A stretch of 64,000 nucleotides of DNA from Legionella maioricensis (GCF_023618015.1 NZ_JAJKBJ010000003.1:62001-126000), one strand, 5' to 3'; shown: positions 43,863-53,240, counted from the stretch's first letter. The notes: generated from the letters alone by a model not told the origin. Numbers and translations: made by a program.

Positions 43863-45239
43863 TTATTTTAAATCATCTGGAAAGAGACCCTTCATTCCAG
43901 CCATGCCACCAATTCCTCGCATCATTTTTTGCATTCCGCCAGGTTTGGTAAACTTTTTCATCATCTTCTGCATTTGCTCAAATTGTTTTAATAATCGATT
44001 CACATCCTGGATTTGAGTGCCTGAGCCCATCGCGATGCGTTTTTTACGTGAACCAACAATTATTTTAGGAATTCGTCTTTCTTTAGGGGTCATTGAATTG
44101 ATGATGGCTACAGTTTGAGCCAATGCTTTGTCATTGACCTGTTGCATGGCCTGTTGGGGCATTTGGCTCATTCCAGGTAATTTGCTCATCATTCCAGCAA
44201 TTCCACCCATATTATTCATTTGGAGCAATTGTTGTTTAAAATCTTCCAGATCAAAGCCTTTACCTTTTTTTAATTTTTTAGCTAATTTTTCGCTGGCTTG
44301 TTTGTCTGCTTTGCGCTCAACTTCCTCAATTAGAGTGAGAATATCACCCATACCCAGTATTCTTGATGCAATTCGCTCTGGGTGAAAAGGCTCTAAAGCC
44401 TCTACTTTTTCCCCACTACCGATAAATTTAATCGGCTGGCCTGTAATTTGTCTGACTGAAAGAGCTGCTCCACCCCGAGCATCACCATCGGTTTTAGTAA
44501 GGATTACCCCTGTTAAAGGCAAGGCCTCATGAAAGGCTTTAGCAGTATTCGCTGCATCTTGTCCTGTCATACTATCGACAACAAACAGGGTTTCAATTGG
44601 ATTGACTGCATGATGAAGCGCTTTAATTTCTGCCATCATTTCTGCATCAATGTGCATGCGACCTGCAGTATCGATGATGAGCACATCCATATATTGCTTT
44701 TTAGCGCTATCTAATGCTTTTTGGGCAATAGTTATGGGTTGTTCACTGGATTCTGCCGGAAAGAAAGCGACATCAATTTGTTCAGCCAAGACTTTAAGTT
44801 GTTGAATGGCTGCAGGTCGATACACGTCAACACTGACCAGCATTACTTTCTTATTCTCGGTTTCTTTTAAATAGCGAGCAAGTTTAGCCGTACTTGTTGT
44901 TTTACCCGAACCTTGTAAACCAGCCATCAAGAATATGGCGGGCGGTTGGGTTTTAAAATTAAGCTCGACACGCTCATCACCCATCACATGAATTAATTCA
45001 TCATGTACGATTTTGACAAATGCCTGATCGGGATTTAAGCTGGTTAAGACCTCTTGTCCCAGAGCTTTTTGTTTTACTTGTTCAATAAATTCTTTAATGA
45101 CAGGTAGGGCTACATCCGCCTCAATAAGTGATAGTCTTACTTCACGCAAGGCTTGCTGGATATTGTCTTCTGTTAAACGACCCTGACCTCGCAAGTTTTT
45201 AAAGGTGCGGGTCAATCGTTCGGTTAAGTTGTCAAACAT
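43863..45239 (-). CDS. ffh: Signal recognition particle protein Ffh
   Basis: 458 residues, normal length. GTPase motifs GLQGSGKTTSTAKLA, DTAGRMHID, TKTDGDARGG, and the Met-rich M domain with the FEQMQKMMKKF repeat pattern near the end. Binds signal peptides and 4.5S RNA and hands ribosomes to FtsY. Upstream of rpsP in the same direction, as in many gammaproteobacteria. Confidence 0.98.
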   Translation of the reverse strand: MFDNLTERLTRTFKNLRGQGRLTEDNIQQALREVRLSLIEADVALPVIKEFIEQVKQKALGQEVLTSLNPDQAFVKIVHDELIHVMGDERVELNFKTQPPAIFLMAGLQGSGKTTSTAKLARYLKETENKKVMLVSVDVYRPAAIQQLKVLAEQIDVAFFPAESSEQPITIAQKALDSAKKQYMDVLIIDTAGRMHIDAEMMAEIKALHHAVNPIETLFVVDSMTGQDAANTAKAFHEALPLTGVILTKTDGDARGGAALSVRQITGQPIKFIGSGEKVEALEPFHPERIASRILGMGDILTLIEEVERKADKQASEKLAKKLKKGKGFDLEDFKQQLLQMNNMGGIAGMMSKLPGMSQMPQQAMQQVNDKALAQTVAIINSMTPKERRIPKIIVGSRKKRIAMGSGTQIQDVNRLLKQFEQMQKMMKKFTKPGGMQKMMRGIGGMAGMKGLFPDDLK

Positions 45240-45505
45240 AAATAGTACCCGAAAAAAATACGCACTATAGCACAGAGAGATAAAGTTATGCCACTTAATA
45301 GGATTGGTAAATAGTAACTTTAGCTTTGTCGCCTAATTAAGTTATGTCAACTATCTTGTTGCGTATTCTTGAAGTATTGGATGATGAAATTGCCTTTATC
45401 AGGGTACCTATTAATATGGAATTTGTAGCCTCTTACTTACCAAGCCCAATTACTTCAATTTTTTATCTATAATTAAGAAAGTGCTGATGTTTAGGTATCT
45501 ATGCT

Positions 45506-46669
45506 ATGAGTAATCCTAATAAAAAATCAAAATGTACCATTAACTTTCTTATTTCTGCTGCTCAAGCACCTTATAGAGTAGGACAAGCTAATGTTATTAA
45601 TCCCAACGATAATCCATCCAATCCTGAGCTTCTTAGGCATATAGCCGAGCATGGTTATGAAATAGTAAAATCTATCGCTCCAGTTCGAAGTAAAGGATCA
45701 GGGCAATCTCCTCTAGCCGCCGTATGTCTTAAACCGCAGGATACTGATGGTCCTCTTGTCATTTCTTTTCGCGGCACTCACACGATGGGTGATGTTTTTT
45801 CGGATCTAAGGGTGGTAACTGGAGGAGTTGTCGAGAAAAAATTTCGTGCTGCTGCTTTTGAATTTTATCAACAAGTCCGTAAAGAAAATCCCGGTAGAGA
45901 AATTATTCTTACTGGACATTCTTTAGGTGGGCATTTGGCTCAGTATGTTGCCACTAAAGCATATAATACAGATACTGAGTTGCAAACAAATCCTATAGTG
46001 CAAGTAAGAACTTTTAATACAGCTCCGGCAGATACGACTCATAACGCTGTATTTAATAGATTTCCAAAAATCTTGGCTCAATTTGTTAATTACAGGTTAG
46101 CTCCTGATGCGATAAGTAGTTTGCCTCTGCAAAAATACACCGGTAATACTTTTGTGTTTCGCAGCGAGAAAGGGACTTTGGATTCGCATAAGCTTGGCAC
46201 AATGCGGGAACAGCTGCCCGCTGAGATCCTGAGCCAGGAAGTAACTGCTCATTCTAGCCCCAATAAGAAACAAACTATGCTGGTCGAACTGATTAAAGGC
46301 GTTCAATACAGTTATCAATGTCGTGTAGAAGGACAATTCTTTTCACGTTTTCGTGCAGGAGCCAAAAACATTGGCGAGATGCAAAAAGCTTTTCCTGACA
46401 TTATTGACTCGATAGAAAAAGGCGAATATGCCGAGGCGGCTTTGAAAATTGAAGCACTCAAAGGAAAACTTAATGGCAATGTATCAAAACAGATAGTCGA
46501 GCTTCTTTTGCAAAAGACTGAGGAGTGTAAAGTAAGTCAACAAACGCAAGATCCTGAGAGACCATCACATATTCCCAAAGAACAACAACAAATAAAGGCA
46601 GAGTTACTCAAAATGAAAGAAGAAGATAATGCTGATGAGGAGTTAATACCAGGTGCTAGTCCTCCCTGA
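45506..46669 (+). CDS. Lipase class 3-like hydrolase, candidate Dot/Icm effector
   Basis: 387 residues. VISFRGTHTMGDVFSDLRVV and ILTGHSLGGHLAQYVATKAY (Ser in GxSxG) show an alpha/beta hydrolase of the class-3 lipase type; a candidate acid is Asp in LAPDAISSLP, and the His could be in SEKGTLDSHKLG. No signal peptide. The C-terminal 120 residues are helical and end in MKEEDNADEELIPGASPP, an acidic E-block within the last 20 residues, as in Dot/Icm substrates. It is probably a phospholipase or lipase used in the host, by inference. Confidence 0.8.
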   Translation: MSNPNKKSKCTINFLISAAQAPYRVGQANVINPNDNPSNPELLRHIAEHGYEIVKSIAPVRSKGSGQSPLAAVCLKPQDTDGPLVISFRGTHTMGDVFSDLRVVTGGVVEKKFRAAAFEFYQQVRKENPGREIILTGHSLGGHLAQYVATKAYNTDTELQTNPIVQVRTFNTAPADTTHNAVFNRFPKILAQFVNYRLAPDAISSLPLQKYTGNTFVFRSEKGTLDSHKLGTMREQLPAEILSQEVTAHSSPNKKQTMLVELIKGVQYSYQCRVEGQFFSRFRAGAKNIGEMQKAFPDIIDSIEKGEYAEAALKIEALKGKLNGNVSKQIVELLLQKTEECKVSQQTQDPERPSHIPKEQQQIKAELLKMKEEDNADEELIPGASPP

Positions 46670-46868
46670 AAAAATGATGTATTGGGAATGCCCAAAGCAG
46701 TCGCTCTGCTTCGAGTGAAATAAACCATGGCTTGAGGCTACAAAATAAAGACTTCTATGTATTTTTTGAACCTATTTTTTTCCCTTCATATTTTTTGTCG
46801 TTATTTTGGTTTATTCTAAACTCCAAATATTATTTAATTAAATTAGCTTTAGTTTATAAGGAAGAGTG

Positions 46869-47249
46869 ATGAATAAAACAATGAGTTGTTTCTTCTTTTC
46901 TATTGCCTTCTTAGTCGGTACTAAAGGCTTTACAATGAATAAGTCAATTAAAACATTGATGTTAACCAGTTATGAGTTGTTACCTGGCAAGGCACTCACT
47001 TTGGCAAACTCATTACCCAATACCATTACCGCTCTATGTCACATGAATGTTGTTTCAAGCCACAATCATAGTATTTTAATCAAAGTATTAAGTGGGGGCG
47101 GCCAAATCAATGGCACGACGGTAACTAAAGGCCAAACTTTAGTACAGACGGTTCAGAATATGCAGGTTATTCCTGTGACGGCCAATTCAGGAGCAAAGGC
47201 AGAGTTTACCAATCTGGGGCCATACACGGTCACTGCTTCTTGTGGCTAA
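46869..47249 (+). CDS. Small secreted protein of unknown function
   Basis: 126 residues. The ATG at 46869 is taken because AAGGA is 6 nt before it; a GTG directly in front is also in frame. A signal peptide (MNKTMSCFFFSIAFLVGTKGF) precedes a small beta-type domain, rich in Thr, Val, Asn and Gly (VLSGGGQINGTTVTKGQTLV). Two cysteines remain in the mature part (ALCHMN and the C-terminal ASCG). No family recognised. Confidence 0.65.
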   Translation: MNKTMSCFFFSIAFLVGTKGFTMNKSIKTLMLTSYELLPGKALTLANSLPNTITALCHMNVVSSHNHSILIKVLSGGGQINGTTVTKGQTLVQTVQNMQVIPVTANSGAKAEFTNLGPYTVTASCG

Positions 47250-47323
47250 CCCAGGGGTCTCGACGTTCTTGGTTAAATAATCTTATACTGGTTTGACTAT
47301 GGATAGTATGAGCTTGATAAGAC

Positions 47324-48868
47324 ATGAACGTTATCCTGCTATTTCTTTATTTTGGCTTTCTCCTCACCTTGATTTTATCTCTGTTGGGTAAATGGCGAAC
47401 TAAAGCTCCAGATCCCAACTCATTAACCCATGATGCAATAACCACCGTATTAAAAGATTTGGAACACCCAGATTTTGATGGGGTGTGTTATGGCTTCACT
47501 CTAAATTGGGCGCTGGCAACCGCGACTCACAAAGAAAAGTTATTTTATCGGCAAATTCATCTCCTGCGTGTCCATCAAACGAATGTCCCTGCTGCCATAG
47601 CGCGAGTAATGAATAAAAAACGGCACAATAAGTTGTTAACCGCCGATGAGAAAGTCATTGAAACGCTTCCTGCCTTATGCAAACGCATCTGTATTGCTCA
47701 AGATCCCTTAGAATATAAAATGAAGTATGGCAAACTCGTTTGGCAGGCTGATATTCCGGCTATTTTGAACAAAATAAGTTCAAAATCAGCGAGGCCCAGA
47801 CATATTTTTTATAAAACCCATACTTTTGCTTCCAAGCAGGAAGCAGAGAGCTATTTTAATCTGTTACAAACTATAGGAATTAATAGCAAGGTCGCCGTGA
47901 TGATTAGCTCATCTGATCATGCAATGGGATTTAGGCGTTCTGGTCATTTATGGCGGTTTATCAATATTAATGATTTATACCAACAACAAGTAAACCACCC
48001 TTATTTTATGTTCACCTCAGAGCAACTGGTTAATGAACTGTATCGAGTGAGTACTACTGGGCCATTAGTACGTAGGCTTACAGTGAACACCGATTTTATT
48101 GCTTTGCGGTCTTATAACCAGTTATTTCAGTCGTTACACAATGTATTTCCTGCCTTCCCCCTGAATTCTAGAACTACCTATCCTGAAAAAATATCATTTT
48201 TTGTAATGGCAGCTTTACAAGGCGATATTTTAACAGTGAAAAAATGTTTAAATTCTGGTTGGCCCATTTTCTTTAATTGTCAGATGGGAGATAACTCACC
48301 ACTATTGACTGCTATATACCAAGGCCGGCGTGAAGTGGTTAAAACGATGCTCGCATCCACTCATTTTCGCATCAATCAAAGGCATAAAAAAAATGGTGCA
48401 ACCTTACTTCATCTAGCATGTAAATATGGCGGTGCAGGCATGGTAGAGGATTTACTGGAAATGAAACGGATTGACATCAATGCTCAGGACAACAAAGGAA
48501 GGACTCCTTTGATGATTGCCTGTCAGTCAACAATTATTACTAACGAGGCCGCTCTGTTTGGATTACTGCTGAATAAAGGGGCTTCTCTTGTTATTAAAGA
48601 TAAAGAGGGGCTTACCGCGTTGGACCATGCTATTAGAAACAAGCACACGTTCGCCATCAAAATGATTAAGATTAAACTGCAAACTCAAAGGAGCCAAAGC
48701 TTAACACCACCTGCGCGTACCCCTTCCAAAGCGACCTCATTCAAAGCGACTTTTTTTAATAAAGTGGGCAGGAAATTGCCTGCAGAACGCTCTTTAGAAA
48801 GCGGTCTGCATGAGCAGGAGCAATGGGGTATTTGCAAAAACGATGACTTACTAAAAACATCAATTTGA
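47324..48868 (+). CDS. Ankyrin-repeat protein with cysteine-protease-like N-terminal domain, probable effector
   Basis: 514 residues. A membrane helix at 3-21, then a domain with FDGVCYGFTLNWALA (Cys55), and SSSDHAMGFRRSGHLWRFIN (His199, with Asn215 or Asp217 behind), the Cys-His-Asn/Asp pattern of YopT/C58-type papain-like enzymes. Ankyrin repeats follow at about 295-450 (NSPLLTAIYQGRREVVKTML; ATLLHLACKYGGAGMVEDLL; RTPLMIACQST; LTALDHAIRNKH). A basic, Pro/Ser-rich tail ends the protein. In L. pneumophila ankyrin effectors (legA7/legA9) are found in front of an APC transporter as I recall; the same is seen here. Confidence 0.75.
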   Translation: MNVILLFLYFGFLLTLILSLLGKWRTKAPDPNSLTHDAITTVLKDLEHPDFDGVCYGFTLNWALATATHKEKLFYRQIHLLRVHQTNVPAAIARVMNKKRHNKLLTADEKVIETLPALCKRICIAQDPLEYKMKYGKLVWQADIPAILNKISSKSARPRHIFYKTHTFASKQEAESYFNLLQTIGINSKVAVMISSSDHAMGFRRSGHLWRFININDLYQQQVNHPYFMFTSEQLVNELYRVSTTGPLVRRLTVNTDFIALRSYNQLFQSLHNVFPAFPLNSRTTYPEKISFFVMAALQGDILTVKKCLNSGWPIFFNCQMGDNSPLLTAIYQGRREVVKTMLASTHFRINQRHKKNGATLLHLACKYGGAGMVEDLLEMKRIDINAQDNKGRTPLMIACQSTIITNEAALFGLLLNKGASLVIKDKEGLTALDHAIRNKHTFAIKMIKIKLQTQRSQSLTPPARTPSKATSFKATFFNKVGRKLPAERSLESGLHEQEQWGICKNDDLLKTSI

Positions 48869-49209
48869 TACATTTAGTTTCTTTAAAGAACCTGTTATGA
48901 TGCCCTGCGAGTAATTTTTTGGATAAGGATGTCTATGAAAATGCCATTGAGTTTTCTATAGCGACTGCATCGGCATTTTTCTCTTTTTCCTTTTCCTATT
49001 GTACAAGCCCGTCCCGGTTTTTAGTTAAGCAAAGGACGATACTGTCTTGTGTACCTTACCACAGTGGTGAGTGTTGGCTGAGCGGTTTTTAAAAGCGGAA
49101 CAACAATAATGTAGTATTTGCCTATTTTTTATGCGATTATTAAGATTTACTTAAGCTTGTTTCTATATAATAAGCATTGAATTAATAAAGACTGTATTGA
49201 AGGAATGAA
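48869..49209. promoter_or_regulatory. Gap before the APC transporter; promoter and possible leader
   Basis: No gene over 50 codons. AAAATGCC near 48939 and GGCATTTT near 48973 form an 8-bp dyad followed by a T-rich stretch, which could end the ankyrin gene's message. A -10-like TATAAT lies near 49168 and AAGGAATGAA precedes the transporter ATG as the ribosome site. Confidence 0.3.
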
Positions 49210-50613
49210 ATGAGTAATAAAAAGCACTCACTTACAATTTTTAGCCTGACTATGATTACAGTCGGTTCTGTAGACAGCATACGTAATTTGCCAGCTACGG
49301 CTTTATTTGGTAGTCAATTAATATTTTATTTTATTTTAGGCGCTTTATTTTTCTTGATTCCTACCGCTTTGGTTTCAGCCGAGCTGGCTTCAGGCTGGGC
49401 AAAACAGGGAGGTATTTATATTTGGGTAAAGGAAGCCTTTGGTAAGAAATCTGGTTTTTTAGCTATTTGGCTGCAATGGATAGAAAATGTGATTTGGTAT
49501 CCGACTATTTTATCTTTTGTTGCTGGAACCATTGGCTATTTGATCAATCCTGCTCTAACCAGTAACCCTTATTTTCTTTGGGCAGTTATAATCAGTTGTT
49601 TTTGGGGCGCGACTGTCCTTAATCTGCGAGGCATGAGTTCTTCCGCCTTATTTAGCAATGTCTGTTCTTTAGCCGGTTTGTTATTGCCGATGTCCTTGAT
49701 TATTGGTTTGGGGGTGGCATGGATTACACAGGGTAATCCCTTGCAAATTCAATTTGACATCCCAAGCATTGTTCCACATTTAGCGGATAAATCGGTGTGG
49801 GTGTCGTTAACTGCAATTATTATGTCTTTTTGCGGAATAGAAATAGCCACTGTCCATGCTAATGATGTTAATAATCCTCAGCATGCTTTTCCCAAGGCAT
49901 TAATTTATTCTGTCGCTATTATTTTAAGTACCTTAATCCTTGGCTCTTTAGCCATTGCTGTAGTTTTACCTGGAAAAGACATCAATTTAGTCGCGGGAAT
50001 TATGCAAGCCTTTGAAGCATTTTTTACCCGTTACCACATGCATTGGATGATGCCTGTTGTTGCTGTAATGCTGGTATTAGGTGGACTTGGTGGCGTGAGT
50101 AACTGGATTATTGCTCCTACAAAGGGATTACTCGTTGCCGCTGAAGATGGTAACTTACCTGAGGTCTTTCAGCGTACTAATGCTAAAGGTGCGCCGGTGA
50201 TGATGTTAATAACTCAAGCAATGATTGTTACTGTATTGTCTGCTTTATTTTTATTTATGCCTAGCGTTAATGGATCTTACTGGCTATTAACCGCTTTAGC
50301 GGCCCAATTGTACATGTTGATGTATTTTATTATGTTTATTGCAGCCATTAAATTGCGGTTAAGCCAACCCAATCATATTCGGCCATTTAAAATTCCTGGG
50401 GGAATGTTGGGCATGCTATTTGTAGCTGGTATTGGTATTATTGGTGTGATGGCTACTTTAGCGGTTAGTTTTATTCCACCGGAAGGTATTAATGTCGGAA
50501 GCACTGCCCGTTATGAGCTTACTTTAATTATGGGCTTAATGTTAATGTGTTCTCCTCCATTTATCAGCTCCTGGCTGAAGTCCAGGAATGCAGTTCTGGA
50601 ACCGGCGGCTTAA
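49210..50613 (+). CDS. APC-family amino acid transporter (glutamate/GABA antiporter-like)
   Basis: 467 residues, 12 membrane helices. Helix 1 region TIFSLTMITVGSVDSIRNLP, then FLIPTALVSAELASGWAKQG and IYIWVKEAFGKKSGFLAIWL fit the GadC-like group of the APC superfamily. GGLGGVSNWIIAPTKGLLVA with AAEDGNLP is also typical. It would exchange amino acids across the inner membrane, consistent with the genus's amino-acid-based nutrition; the substrate is not visible. Confidence 0.9.
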   Translation: MSNKKHSLTIFSLTMITVGSVDSIRNLPATALFGSQLIFYFILGALFFLIPTALVSAELASGWAKQGGIYIWVKEAFGKKSGFLAIWLQWIENVIWYPTILSFVAGTIGYLINPALTSNPYFLWAVIISCFWGATVLNLRGMSSSALFSNVCSLAGLLLPMSLIIGLGVAWITQGNPLQIQFDIPSIVPHLADKSVWVSLTAIIMSFCGIEIATVHANDVNNPQHAFPKALIYSVAIILSTLILGSLAIAVVLPGKDINLVAGIMQAFEAFFTRYHMHWMMPVVAVMLVLGGLGGVSNWIIAPTKGLLVAAEDGNLPEVFQRTNAKGAPVMMLITQAMIVTVLSALFLFMPSVNGSYWLLTALAAQLYMLMYFIMFIAAIKLRLSQPNHIRPFKIPGGMLGMLFVAGIGIIGVMATLAVSFIPPEGINVGSTARYELTLIMGLMLMCSPPFISSWLKSRNAVLEPAA

Positions 50614-50664
50614 TTTCATTAATTAAATCATGACAGGGAGCTGTCAACGACTCACGAATAACCT

Positions 50665-51192
50665 ATGAATTATATTAATGAACTGTTAGCGGAGTTAACT
50701 TCGCGATTGCCAGAGTTGGAATGGAAAGTCAATGGCTTAAGTTCATTAATCTCAGGTCAGAATGTACCAAGAGGTTTATTTCGTTCGAGTAACGAATTGA
50801 CTGGATCTGCCTGCGTTGAGGAAATTAAAGCAGATATTCAAGCATTATCTCACCAGAAAAACGAGCGCAGCGCTCATTTTCTTGCCAATCGAATCAAACA
50901 AAAAGTAAATGTCTTAGTGGCTCTATGTCAAATAGACAGCAAGAAAAATAAAGTGGAGGAAAAAACTCATTTTGGTGTAAAAATGCTAAGTACACGACAG
51001 CAATGGATAGAAAATCTTGAAATAGAGGTATCTACTCTAGAGAAGCAACAACAAGCGATCGCCAAGGCTTTAACCCAGATGAAACGTACTAATGCCAATG
51101 CTGCGGCTATTTTAACGGTACAAAGCGAGCTAGGTGTGGTCCAAAAACGATTGACTCTAGCAAGAGAAGCTCTAAACCAAGCCACTTGTTAA
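50665..51192 (+). CDS. priC: PriC-like primosomal replication protein
   Basis: 175 residues, all alpha-helical with coiled coil. The arrangement of segments follows PriC: an N-terminal helical bundle with RGLFRSSNELTGSACVEEIK, a middle HFLANRIKQKVNVLVALC, then RQQWIENLEIEVSTLEKQQQ and a final QSELGVVQKRLTLAREALNQ. PriC helps to reload the helicase at stalled forks by binding SSB. The match is by pattern and length (E. coli 175), so the call is tentative. Confidence 0.6.
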   Translation: MNYINELLAELTSRLPELEWKVNGLSSLISGQNVPRGLFRSSNELTGSACVEEIKADIQALSHQKNERSAHFLANRIKQKVNVLVALCQIDSKKNKVEEKTHFGVKMLSTRQQWIENLEIEVSTLEKQQQAIAKALTQMKRTNANAAAILTVQSELGVVQKRLTLAREALNQATC

Positions 51193-51302
51193 GAGCAAGA
51201 ACTAAAAACAAAAACATATTCTTCGCAATTGTTCTTTTGCTTAATATAATTATACGTTAAATTAGGGGCGTGTATTTCATTAATTAAAAAGGAGCCTCCC
51301 CC

Positions 51303-51644
51303 ATGTCAGATAAATTTACTCATATTACCAAGGACATTAGTACACAATTAGCTAAAATGCGTAAGGAAATGCCAGAGGTTATGGCCGGCTTTTCTGCTTT
51401 ATCACAAGCGGCAACCAAAGAGGGTGCTTTAGATAAAAAAACCAAAGAACTTATTGCCATGGCTTTAGCTGTTGCTAAACAATGTCCGGGTTGTATTGGT
51501 TTTCATTCACAAGCCTTGATTAAATTACAAGCGACAAGAGAAGAGTTATTAGAAACACTAGGTATGGCTGTATATATGGGGGGCGGCCCTTCTTTAATGT
51601 ATGCTGCAGAAGCTTTGGAAGCTTTTGAAGAGTTCAGTCAATAA
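51303..51644 (+). CDS. Carboxymuconolactone decarboxylase family protein (AhpD-like)
   Basis: 113 residues. KKTKELIAMALAVAKQCPGCIGFHSQAL shows the CxxC with the downstream His (C-P-G-C-I-x-F-H) of the AhpD-like redox members. Helical all through. Probably a thiol peroxide-reducing or related protein. AAGGAGCC before the ATG is a strong ribosome site. Monocistronic, with a hairpin behind. Confidence 0.92.
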   Translation: MSDKFTHITKDISTQLAKMRKEMPEVMAGFSALSQAATKEGALDKKTKELIAMALAVAKQCPGCIGFHSQALIKLQATREELLETLGMAVYMGGGPSLMYAAEALEAFEEFSQ

Positions 51645-51682
51645 TTTAGTTGATGTCTAAGTAACATACGTTGGTATTTTCT

Positions 51683-51718
51683 CTGGCAGCCCTCGCTTTA
51701 GTGAGACAAGGCTGCCGG
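51683..51718. terminator. Hairpin between convergent genes
   Basis: CTGGCAGCC (51683-51691) pairs with GGCTGCCGG (51710-51718) with one G-U/T mismatch; CTCGCT and AGTGAG in the loop extend the stem. It lies between the CMD-family and Rap1a-like genes, fitting a bidirectional terminator, but T-runs are weak. Confidence 0.45.
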
Positions 51719-51734
51719 AAAACAAAGAAATAAC

Positions 51735-52178
51735 TTATTTCCCTAATAAAGAACTAACATGAGCCTGAGCCATTTGATTGCCAGCGTTAGTTTGACACGG
51801 ATACTGTTTACTGACCCCTAACCAGGCTATTTGAGATACGGTCATTTTGTCTTTATCACTTTGCTGACTGGAAATTTCTTTGTAAGTTTGTTGAATCAAC
51901 TCATTTAAGTTAATTGAATTAAGCTGGGTTCCCGCAGGTAAACAAAAAATGGGCTTCCCTTGGCTTTTTGCAGTTTCATTAGCTTGAATCATTGTTTCAG
52001 CAATACTTTCACATGTGATGGTGAGAACATGATGAGCCGATCTGGCCCAGGCTTGAGCTTGTGGATCTGCTTTGATCTCCATTTGAGGAATATTATTGGC
52101 AATTTTCATGTAATTATTAATGGTATCAGCATGCAGGCCGCTACAAAAAGAAATTAAACTGATTAATAACAAACGCAT
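51735..52178 (-). CDS. Secreted protein with Rap1a/Tai-like domain
   Basis: 147 residues with a signal peptide (MRLLLISLISFCSGLHA). The mature part has the pattern of the Rap1a family (type VI immunity-like fold): SIAETMIQANETAKSQGKPIFCLPAG, LIQQTYKEIS, and VSKQYPC near the end; cysteines in ITCESI, FCLP and YPC. Rap1a proteins protect Serratia against a T6SS toxin, but domain members occur in many settings, and no T6SS genes are here. Periplasmic. Immunity function should not be assumed. Confidence 0.65.
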   Translation of the reverse strand: MRLLLISLISFCSGLHADTINNYMKIANNIPQMEIKADPQAQAWARSAHHVLTITCESIAETMIQANETAKSQGKPIFCLPAGTQLNSINLNELIQQTYKEISSQQSDKDKMTVSQIAWLGVSKQYPCQTNAGNQMAQAHVSSLLGK

Positions 52179-52208
52179 AATAAATCCTTAAAGTCTCATA
52201 ATGGGTAC

Positions 52209-52745
52209 TTAAAAATAATATTGAGTTGGGTTATCAGGGCAAGTAAATGGTCCACATAATATGAATGTACTGACTACATTAGCAAGAATCAAGAAAAGAA
52301 ATAAAGCAATTAATGCTTTGCCCCCTGGATGCTGGATTTTATATTCAATATTAAAGCCTTGATCGAAAATAAGCGCCAGAGCAATCAATGTGATGATGAC
52401 GGCAAAACTAATTGCGGCCCAAGTATAAAGGTAATAACCCAAAATCGGGCTTCCGTATCCCATATCCCCTGGCGCCAAATGGAGAGTAATTTGACGTACT
52501 GAAATTGCTAATCCGAGTAGAGTCGCTAAGCTCATTAAGCCGTAGTGCGATGGCTTAACCCCTAACCGTAAATTCATGAGCATACCTAATCCAATTGCTA
52601 TATAACAAACTCGTTGCAATAAACATAGAGGGCAAGGTAGGTCATCAATAATCAGCTGATCCCATAAAGCAAAAATCAAAATGCTGCAAATAATCAAGAG
52701 CCCTAGCAGGTTTCCTAAAAGATGTAATTTGCCTTGTTTGTTCAT
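52209..52745 (-). CDS. dsbB: DsbB-like disulfide bond formation protein
   Basis: 178 residues, four membrane helices. LPCPLCLLQRVCYIAIGLGM is the quinone-linked CxxC (Cys38, Cys41) at the start of the family domain. The second periplasmic loop (HLAPGDMGYGSPILGYYLY) has no cysteines, whereas E. coli DsbB uses Cys104 and Cys130 there. A second pair is instead found near the C-terminus (Cys164, Cys169 in LCGPFTCP). It probably still passes electrons from DsbA to quinone, with a changed relay. Confidence 0.85.
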   Translation of the reverse strand: MNKQGKLHLLGNLLGLLIICSILIFALWDQLIIDDLPCPLCLLQRVCYIAIGLGMLMNLRLGVKPSHYGLMSLATLLGLAISVRQITLHLAPGDMGYGSPILGYYLYTWAAISFAVIITLIALALIFDQGFNIEYKIQHPGGKALIALFLFLILANVVSTFILCGPFTCPDNPTQYYF

Positions 52746-52969
52746 AGGCGTACCAGATGACTGTGGTAGTTAAAACTATAAAGAGAAAAAAATAAGGCAA
52801 TCAGGAATTGTAATGGAATGGTTTTATTAGGTCTGAAAACTATTTGTACACTAATAATAAAATAAAATAACAGTAATAGTGTCATGAACATTATTGCTCC
52901 CTATCCTTTTGAAGTCTACAAGACATATTGTAGCGGGTTTTATCCATTTTTGTTGCATTCAAGAGGGCA

Positions 52970-53173
52970 TTAAATTCCATGAGGCTTTATAAGTCCAAAT
53001 TTAAAAGCAACCAGTAAAAAAATAAATAAAGTCAATGAAATAGTTATTCTTATAGTTAATGCTTTAACCGTTCTTTTTGAGTTTCCCGAATCTCGAACAA
53101 GAAAAAACAAGCCACTTGCCAGAGACCCTGCGATAATAATCATGATAAAAATGATGAACAGCTTGGTGATCAT
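52970..53173 (-). CDS. Small twin-transmembrane protein (DUF2909 family)
   Basis: 67 residues. Two membrane helices (LFIIFIMIIIAGSLASGLFFLV; ISLTLFIFLLVAFKFGLI) joined by a basic RDSGNSKRTVKALTIR loop. DUF2909 members are found next to cytochrome oxidase assembly genes, as here: the divergent SURF1 gene starts 68 bp away. Function unknown. Confidence 0.82.
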   Translation of the reverse strand: MITKLFIIFIMIIIAGSLASGLFFLVRDSGNSKRTVKALTIRITISLTLFIFLLVAFKFGLIKPHGI

Positions 53174-53240
53174 TTGTTATACTCCCGAAATTGCTACCTT
53201 CAGTCAGGAGTTAGCTAACTTACAGAGCAATTAATAAACG

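Noticed and set aside
48932-48961. Leader peptide with attenuator before the APC transporter
   Set aside because: A short frame with AAGGAT before it exists, but no run of regulatory codons and the distance of about 250 bp to the transporter makes attenuation unconvincing.
51735-52178. Type VI immunity protein
   Set aside because: The Rap1a-like fold is plausible, but no T6SS effector or structural gene lies nearby, so an immunity role is not claimed.
52742-52892. Small membrane peptide gene coupled to dsbB by ATGA
   Set aside because: At first sight an ATG at 52890-52892 with a GGGAG site reads toward the dsbB start. Careful reading shows it stops after 13 codons, and the frame that ends at the dsbB start has no start codon.
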